This document shows positions 59,121 through 64,000 of a stretch of 64,000 nt of DNA, piece after piece. Origin of the DNA: Falsiroseomonas sp051433195 (GTDB lineage Bacteria; Pseudomonadota; Alphaproteobacteria; Acetobacterales; Acetobacteraceae). The notes below the pieces were generated by a model. The model did no database searches. It was given only the letters and a program-made list of their open reading frames with translations, and had not been told where the DNA came from. The translations under genes and the position numbers were made by a program. Numbering within the stretch: the first letter of the stretch is position 1; each line of letters begins with the position of its first letter. The DNA lies in NCBI RefSeq assembly GCF_051433195.1, contig NZ_JBHMFT010000015.1, positions 62,001-126,000 of the forward strand, read 5' to 3'.

Positions 59121-60089
59121 TCAAGCCGCCCGGCGGAACACCAGGTCGACCAGCTCGCCCGGCCGCCGGTCGAAGGGCCGGGCCCGGGTGGCGACCGGGG
59201 CGATGTAGAAGCGGGTGTCGTAGCGGTTGGCGATCTCGAAGGCGGTGAAGCCGGCTTCCGCGAACATCGCCAGAAGCGCATCCATCGAGCCGCCGAAGCG
59301 CGCCAGTGCCGCCGGGTTCAGCTCCAGCAGGATTTCCGCATCCGGCCGCAGCCGCGGCAGCAGCGGCGCCAGGCCGCGCAGCACCAGCCATTCGGCGCCC
59401 TCGACGTCGATCTTGATGAGGCGTGCTGCGAGCAACTCCGCCTCCGGCACGATCTGGCCAAGCGGCCGGCCTTCCACCACCGCCTCACGCACCGCGCCGA
59501 GGCGGGTGGCCTCCGACGGCACGATGGTGGTGCCGCCGAGGTTGCTGGCATCGTGCAGGAAGACGGTGACCGGGCCGGGCGCGTCCGTCGCCGCCATGTT
59601 GTAGGTGCGGATGTTCCAGGCGGCATTCGCCTCGATGTTCCGGCACAGGCGGTCGTGGATGAAGGGCGAGGCTTCCACGGCATGCACGCGGCCATGCGGG
59701 CCGACCAGGTGCGCGGCGAGCAGGGCATGCGCGCCGACATTGGCACCGACATCCACCACCACGTCGCCCGGCTTCAGCGCGGCACGGTACAGCGCCGTGA
59801 TCCCCGGCTCCCACACGCCGAAGAAATACAGGTAGCCCTGCATCAGGTCCGGCAGGTTGCCCGCCAGCCGGGCGCCGAAACGGGTGCGGGCGACCAGGTC
59901 CATCGGCCGCCACAGGATGTAGGGCCGCACCAGGCGGTTCCACAGCAGCGCCTTGCCGAAGCCGAAGGGCACGCCGCGGAAGTACAGCATCAGGCCGAAG
60001 CACAGCGCCCGCAGCACGGCGTCCTTCGCACGCGCGCCGCGCGGCGTGGCCATGGCTGGTGTCGAAAGATGTTCGCGTGTCGTGCTCAC
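59121..60089 (-). CDS. FkbM-family methyltransferase
   Basis: SAM-dependent methyltransferase of 322 residues. The SAM-binding motif is VVVDVGANVGAHALLAAHLVG and motif II HAVEASPFIHDRLCRNIEANA; the FkbM block RLIKIDVEGAEWLVLRGLAPLL is complete and LELNPAALARFG follows. Family members O-methylate sugars of polysaccharides and antibiotics. GTG 60089 shares bases with the stop of the preceding gene (GTGA), which supports it; an ATG at 60053 would give 310 residues. It forms a two-gene minus-strand unit with the GT2 gene. Confidence 0.9.
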   Translation of the reverse strand: MSTTREHLSTPAMATPRGARAKDAVLRALCFGLMLYFRGVPFGFGKALLWNRLVRPYILWRPMDLVARTRFGARLAGNLPDLMQGYLYFFGVWEPGITALYRAALKPGDVVVDVGANVGAHALLAAHLVGPHGRVHAVEASPFIHDRLCRNIEANAAWNIRTYNMAATDAPGPVTVFLHDASNLGGTTIVPSEATRLGAVREAVVEGRPLGQIVPEAELLAARLIKIDVEGAEWLVLRGLAPLLPRLRPDAEILLELNPAALARFGGSMDALLAMFAEAGFTAFEIANRYDTRFYIAPVATRARPFDRRPGELVDLVFRRAA

Positions 60090-61117
60090 GAGGCCTTCCG
60101 CAGGTCGTCCGGCTGGGTGTCCTGTTGCGGGGCGCGCACCACGAAGCCCTCGGCCTTGCTGTAGCGCCCGGGATCGATGCGCCCGCTGCCGGTCCACAGG
60201 CGCAGGAACAGGCCGAGTTCGCCGACCTCGCGCGGGTCCAGCATCCAGGCGCGCAGCGCCAGGGCCAGCGCCGGCATCCGGCGTCCGGCCAGCAGGTTGT
60301 TCACCGCCAGCCCCTTGGTGGCGCTGTAGCGCGCCCAGTGGATCTCGCGCCGGAAATCCCGCAGCAGCGGGTCGCGTGCCGCCGCCGCGTACTGGCGCAG
60401 GGACGCCGCGCGCAGGCGGGCGGCGCTCGAGGTCAGGCTCGGCCGGCCGCGGCGCCAGGCGTAGCCCGGGGTTGCCAGGTAGTGCAGCGGCGTCACCGTG
60501 GACAGCCGCGCCATCAGGTTCTGGTCCTCCCCATAGACCAGGCCCTCGGCGAAGCCGCCGATGCGCTGGAGCAGCGCGCGGCGGGCCAGCATGGCGCCCA
60601 GGTGCATCCAGAAATTGCCGAGCATGAGCCCTGTCAGTGGTGGGCCGGCGTGGCGGCGCAGCCCGGGGCCAAGCTCCGCGCCCGTTGCCGCCGGCAGCAT
60701 CGGGGCTGCCTCGAGCCCGCCATCCGGGTTCAGCCAGGCATGTGCGCTGCCGATCCAGCCGGCATCGGGATGCGCCGTGGCGACGCCGTGCAACCGGTCC
60801 AACTGCCCCGGCAGCCACAGGTCGTCGGCATCGAGGAATCCGACCCACTCCCCGATCGCCACGCTGAGGCCGAGGTTGCGGGCGCTGGCCGGGCCGCGGT
60901 TGCGCGGGCTGCGCAGCAGCAGCACCCGCCGGTCCGCCTCCGCCAGCGCCGCCAGGGCCGCCCGGGTCGCCGCGGAGGGCGAGGCATCGTCCACCAGGAT
61001 CAGCTGCGCGACGCCCTCCGCGGATGCGGCGGAGGTGGCGGACAGAACCGAATGGGCGGCCGCGCGTAGAAGCTCCGGCGGCGTGTCGTAGACCGGGCAG
61101 ACCAGGCTGATCCGCAT
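60086..61117 (-). CDS. Family 2 glycosyltransferase
   Basis: GT-A inverting transferase of 343 residues. The nucleotide-binding start ISLVCPVYDTPPELLRAAAHSVL, the LILVDDASPSA turn and the metal-binding DADDLWLP are all present. The middle LVYGEDQNLMARL contains an ED pair that corresponds to the catalytic base. No membrane segment is present, so it is a peripheral enzyme. ATG 61117 has an aaagga ribosome site; 61183 would add 22 residues without similarity. It diverges from the epimerase gene. Confidence 0.93.
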   Translation of the reverse strand: MRISLVCPVYDTPPELLRAAAHSVLSATSAASAEGVAQLILVDDASPSAATRAALAALAEADRRVLLLRSPRNRGPASARNLGLSVAIGEWVGFLDADDLWLPGQLDRLHGVATAHPDAGWIGSAHAWLNPDGGLEAAPMLPAATGAELGPGLRRHAGPPLTGLMLGNFWMHLGAMLARRALLQRIGGFAEGLVYGEDQNLMARLSTVTPLHYLATPGYAWRRGRPSLTSSAARLRAASLRQYAAAARDPLLRDFRREIHWARYSATKGLAVNNLLAGRRMPALALALRAWMLDPREVGELGLFLRLWTGSGRIDPGRYSKAEGFVVRAPQQDTQPDDLRKAS

Positions 61118-61351
61118 CGCAGGGTCCTTTCCCCAAGATACACAACCGGCAGCATCGGCCAATTCGAGGTTTTGGACAGTCAAAACGCGATCAAATTTAA
61201 TACATGAGAAAAGATCAACCAGGATTTACGTTGAACGTAAATCATCTGAATAGATTGCAGCTTATCAAGAACATGCGAACCAATAATTCGACCGGTCTCT
61301 TTGTCCTGGAATTAGGGTATTGGTGCCGCAAGGAAACAGAGCGGTAAATCG
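61118..61351. promoter_or_regulatory. AT-rich divergent region GT2 / epimerase
   Basis: The gap is 234 bases and much richer in A and T than the genes around it. On the plus strand ttggac (61172-61177) and tttaat (61196-61201), 18 bases apart, are a possible promoter. A perfect 21-base palindrome lies just downstream of it (see next entry). Confidence 0.45.
61223..61243. promoter_or_regulatory. 21-bp perfect palindrome, possible operator
   Basis: The arm gatttacgtt (61223-61232) and its exact complement (61234-61243) flank one central base. The symmetric AT-rich form and position between divergent genes suit a dimeric regulator binding site. No protein in the window can be assigned to it. 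Confidence 0.5.
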
Positions 61352-62446
61352 GTGGCAACATTTCTCGTGACGGGTGGCTGCGGCTTCATCGGATCGCATC
61401 TCTGCGCGGCGTTGCTCGCGCGTGGCGATCGGGTGCGGGTGCTGGACGACCTCTCCACCGGCTCGCGCGCCAACCTGGCGCGCGGGGCGACGCTGATGGT
61501 CGGCAAGGTGGAGGATCCCGCGATGGTGCGGGATGCCATGGCGGGCGTGGACGGCGTGTTCCACCTGGCCGCCATCGCCTCCGTCGCGCGCTGCACGGAA
61601 GCCTGGCTCGACACCCACCGCATCAACCTGTCCGCCACCATCGCGGTGCTGGATGCGGCGCGCACCGCATCCCCGAAGGGTGGGCCGGTGCCGGTGGCCT
61701 ATGCCTCCTCCGCCGCCATCTACGGCAAGCCGGAAAGCTGCCCGCTGGACGAGGATGCGCCGGCGCGGCCGCTCTCCGCCTATGGCGCCGACAAGCTGGG
61801 CTGCGAACTGCATGGCCGCGTCGCCGGCCTGGTGCACGGCGTGCCGAATGTCGGGCTGCGCTTCTTCAACGTCTATGGCCCGCGCCAGGACCCGCGCTCG
61901 CCCTATTCCGGCGTCATCTCCATCTTCTGCGAGCGCCTGGTGCGCGGGCAGGCGGTGTCCGTTCATGGCGATGGCTTGCAGACGCGCGACTTCGTCTATG
62001 TGGCGGATGTGGTGGCGGCGCTGATGGCGGCGCTGCCGGTGGCATCGACGGATGCGCCGGTCTTCAACGTCTGCACCGGCCAGCCGACCACGCTGCTCGA
62101 CCTGCTGTCCACCATCGGCCGGGTCTGCGACACGGCCCCGCGCATCGCGCATGAGGCGCCGCGGATCGGCGACATCCGCCATTCCGTCGGCTCCGCCCGT
62201 CGGTCGCAGGAAGCCCTGCGGCTGCGTGCGCCGGTGACGCTGGAGGCCGGCCTTGCGCAGGTGGTGGCCTGGCTGCGCGCCGGCAGCCCGGCGCTGGTCG
62301 GGCTGCGGCCCGCGGCACCGTCCCGCCCGCGCGCGGCTCAGCCCGCGAGCCAGTCCAGGATCGTGGCCAACAGCAGCCAGGAGGCGATGGAAAGACACAG
62401 GATCACGGCGATGGAGACGCGCCGGGACCAGCGGACGGGCACCTAG
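61352..62446 (+). CDS. NAD-dependent epimerase/dehydratase (GalE-like)
   Basis: Extended short-chain dehydrogenase of 364 residues acting on a nucleotide sugar. The NAD motif GGCGFIGSH lies at 8-16, followed by DDLSTGSRANL, VFHLAAIASV, the catalytic S-Y-K in YASSAAIYG and SAYGADKLG, and RFFNVYGPRQDP. It is close to UDP-glucose 4-epimerase and UDP-glucuronate epimerase groups, and might supply UDP-galactose for glf. From about residue 315 the tail is atypical, with AGG/AGA codons, and it overlaps a possible antisense gene; its true end may be earlier in ancestry. The start is GTG without a strong ribosome site. Confidence 0.9.
   Translation: MATFLVTGGCGFIGSHLCAALLARGDRVRVLDDLSTGSRANLARGATLMVGKVEDPAMVRDAMAGVDGVFHLAAIASVARCTEAWLDTHRINLSATIAVLDAARTASPKGGPVPVAYASSAAIYGKPESCPLDEDAPARPLSAYGADKLGCELHGRVAGLVHGVPNVGLRFFNVYGPRQDPRSPYSGVISIFCERLVRGQAVSVHGDGLQTRDFVYVADVVAALMAALPVASTDAPVFNVCTGQPTTLLDLLSTIGRVCDTAPRIAHEAPRIGDIRHSVGSARRSQEALRLRAPVTLEAGLAQVVAWLRAGSPALVGLRPAAPSRPRAAQPASQSRIVANSSQEAMERHRITAMETRRDQRTGT
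62338..62442 (-). CDS. Possible 34-residue single-helix membrane protein
   Basis: On the minus strand GTG 62442 opens a frame of 34 residues ending at TGA 62338. It has a basic start (PVRWSRRV) and one hydrophobic helix (SIAVILCLSIASWLLLA), the pattern of a real small membrane protein, and an AGAGG ribosome site. It lies antisense to the atypical tail of the epimerase gene. Third positions are nearly all G/C. Confidence 0.4.
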   Translation of the reverse strand: MPVRWSRRVSIAVILCLSIASWLLLATILDWLAG

Positions 62447-62573
62447 CGGCCTCTGGCTTTCCGGCCCGGCTTCACCTTGTCCCGACGCCCCATTGCACGG
62501 TTTCCGTCATCGCCCTTCGCCTGAAGGGTGATCCGGGCGCGAAGGGCTCGCAAGCGCCTTCAATAGGAAAGTC

Positions 62574-62607
62574 CGGCCGGGCTCGACCGCAGGGTTCGAG
62601 CCGGCCG
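62574..62607. promoter_or_regulatory. Hairpin in the leader of the amidotransferase gene
   Basis: The arm cggccgggctcga (62574-62586) pairs with tcgagccggccg (62596-62607) with one bulged base and a nine-base loop. It ends 29 bases before the amidotransferase ATG. It could be an attenuator, a terminator of the epimerase message, or an mRNA-stabilising stem. Confidence 0.45.
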
Positions 62608-62636
62608 CAGCCCTGATACTCCAGGAGACGCCATCG

Positions 62637-64000
62637 ATGTGTGGCCTGACCGGTCTGTTCCATCCACTCGACCCGGCCATTCCGGATCGCGGCACGCTGA
62701 CCCGCATGACCGACCTGCTGCGCCATCGCGGGCCGGACGGGGAGGGCTTCCATACCGAGCCGCATCTGGGTCTTGGCCACCGGCGCCTGGCGATCGTGGA
62801 CCTCGCCGGCGGCGCGCAGCCGATGGCGACGCCGGATGGCAAGGTCGTCATTTCCTTCAACGGCGAGATCTACAACCACGCGGCGCTGCGCACGGCGCTG
62901 GAGGCGCTGGGCCACGTCTTCCGTACGCGCTCCGACACGGAATCGATCCTGCTCGGCTGGCGCGCCTGGGGACTTGGGGTGCTGGACCGGCTGGATGGCA
63001 TGTTCGCCTTCGCGCTGTGGGACCGCGACCGGGGCGAGCTGCTGCTGGCGCGCGACCGGCTTGGGGAGAAGCCGCTGCATTACGCGCGCACCCCCGGCGG
63101 CGGCTTCGCCTTTGCCTCCGAACTGGCGCCGCTGCTGGCGCTGCCGGGCGTGGCGCGCGGGATGAACCACGCGGCGCTGGAGGATTTCCTGGCGCTCGGC
63201 TACGTGCCGGACCCGCACAGCATGCATATCGGCATCCAGCGCCTGCCGCCGGCGCACGCGCTGGTGCTGCGGCGCGGCGCGGCGGAACCGGCCGCGCTGT
63301 ACCGCTACTGGCAGCCGCCGACGCGCGCCGCCGCGGCGCCGGCCGATGCGGCGGGTGAGATGACGCGGCGGCTGGATGCGGCGGTGCGGGCGCGGCTGAT
63401 GGCGGACGTGCCGCTCGGCAGCTTCCTGTCCGGCGGGCTCGATTCCGGTGCGGTGACCGCGCTGGCGGCGCAGGCCCACAAGGGCATCGCCAGCTTCACC
63501 ATCGGCTTCGAGGGCGCCGAGGATGAAAGCGCCATCGCCGCGATGGTGGCCGAACGCTACGGCACCGAGCACCGCACGCAATCCGCCACCGCCGACTACC
63601 TCGCCGCCGCGCGCGGCCAGGCGGCGATCTTCGGCGAGCCCTTCGGCGACCATTCCGCGGTGCCGACGCTGGCCGTCTGCACCCTGGCGCGCAAGCACGT
63701 GACCGTGGCGCTGTCCGGCGATGGCGGCGACGAGGTCTTCGCGGGCTACCGCCGCTACCGCTTCCACAAGCTGTCGGAAGGCGTGCGGCGGATGCTGCCG
63801 GCCGGCGTCCGGCGCCAGGTGATCGGGCGGCTGGCCGCGGCCTATCCGGCGATGGCACGCGCGCCGCGGTGGCTGCGCGCGCGCAACACGCTGACGGAGC
63901 TGAGCCTGGACAGCGCGCTGGGCTACTACCGCACGGTCTGCAAGCTGCACCACGAGAGGCGGCGCGGCCTGTATGCGGCCGGGGTGCGCACCACGCTGGA
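62637..64000 (+). CDS. Asparagine-synthase-like amidotransferase of XrtA systems, 3' end cut
   Basis: Glutamine-dependent amidotransferase of which 454 residues lie in the window. The N-terminal glutaminase domain starts at C2 (MCGLTG), the nucleophile, followed by RHRGPDGEG, HRRLAIVDL, FNGEIYNH and SDTESIL. The ATP-pyrophosphatase domain has the P-loop LSGGLDSGAV and LSGDGGDEVFAGY. The sequence FTIGFE and the RLGEKPLHY block belong to the exosortase-system subfamily (TIGR03108), expected to amidate a sugar acid of the polysaccharide. The stop is outside the window. A strong hairpin precedes it. Confidence 0.93.
   Translation, partial: MCGLTGLFHPLDPAIPDRGTLTRMTDLLRHRGPDGEGFHTEPHLGLGHRRLAIVDLAGGAQPMATPDGKVVISFNGEIYNHAALRTALEALGHVFRTRSDTESILLGWRAWGLGVLDRLDGMFAFALWDRDRGELLLARDRLGEKPLHYARTPGGGFAFASELAPLLALPGVARGMNHAALEDFLALGYVPDPHSMHIGIQRLPPAHALVLRRGAAEPAALYRYWQPPTRAAAAPADAAGEMTRRLDAAVRARLMADVPLGSFLSGGLDSGAVTALAAQAHKGIASFTIGFEGAEDESAIAAMVAERYGTEHRTQSATADYLAAARGQAAIFGEPFGDHSAVPTLAVCTLARKHVTVALSGDGGDEVFAGYRRYRFHKLSEGVRRMLPAGVRRQVIGRLAAAYPAMARAPRWLRARNTLTELSLDSALGYYRTVCKLHHERRRGLYAAGVRTTL

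Noticed and set aside
62591..62607. gggttcgagcc, which looks like the T-loop of a tRNA.
   Set aside because: The flanking bases do not form the five-base T stem and no anticodon or D arm is present; it belongs to the leader hairpin.

Overview
The window is a very GC-rich (about 70% or more), gene-dense stretch of an alphaproteobacterial chromosome. Gene content (MucR, Fur of the alphaproteobacterial type, OlsB, DUF2244, DUF3775, a SinR-like XRE regulator, SecB) and the near-exclusive use of G/C at third codon positions point to the Rhodospirillales, most likely Acetobacteraceae of the Roseomonas type. This is inference from gene content; there is no rRNA in the window to confirm it. No tRNA, rRNA, CRISPR array, transposase or prophage was seen.

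Region 1 (1-30 kb) is housekeeping. A minus-strand run holds an extensin-like gene cut by the window edge, corC, ybeY, phoH and miaB (overlapping by 4 bases at most junctions) and plsC. It is followed by a NAD-binding dehydrogenase, a small XRE regulator, an Smr protein, a lactate-utilisation pair (lutC, lutB) with an 81-residue protein between them, and hrcA. Then come a lytic transglycosylase, a GlsB-type membrane protein, an M15 peptidase, gshB, and a plus-strand aroE-coaE-dnaQ-lutA-secB-lnt-xre series. DUF2244, nth, DUF3775, an aldo/keto reductase, a WD40-CobW GTPase pair, an omega-amino-acid transaminase, tsaB-rimI, a TusA-like protein, mucR, fur and olsB complete it. Several of these are pieces of a block that is normally contiguous in Alphaproteobacteria (tsaB-rimI-fur-miaB-phoH-ybeY-corC-lnt-xre), here broken into three parts.

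Region 2 (30-34.6 kb) is a minus-strand sugar-nucleotide and glycosyl-transfer group: UDP-galactopyranose mutase, a glycosyltransferase, a secreted VWA protein (DUF1194) and a DegT-type sugar aminotransferase.

Region 3 (34.7-64 kb) is a nearly complete exosortase A (XrtA)/PEP-CTERM exopolysaccharide locus. A nine-gene, tightly overlapping minus-strand operon runs from an export lipoprotein through a chain-length regulator, a P-loop ATPase of the tyrosine-autokinase family, a large outer-membrane protein, an AAA ATPase, a polysaccharide deacetylase, a FemAB-like protein and a glycosyltransferase to xrtA. Just downstream is a single PEP-CTERM substrate gene with its own sigma-54 promoter and its own terminator hairpin. 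Divergently on the plus strand are the priming glycosyltransferase, prsK (histidine kinase), prsR (sigma-54 activator), prsT (TPR protein), an O-antigen-ligase/Wzy-like protein, a second glycosyltransferase and a Tat-exported protein that looks like a RIFT-barrel polysaccharide lyase. An FkbM methyltransferase, a GT2 enzyme, an epimerase and an asparagine-synthase-like amidotransferase (cut by the window end) follow.

The simplest reading is that PrsK/PrsR senses an envelope signal and switches on sigma-54-dependent transcription of the PEP-CTERM protein, which XrtA then processes at the inner membrane while the same locus makes and exports a polysaccharide.
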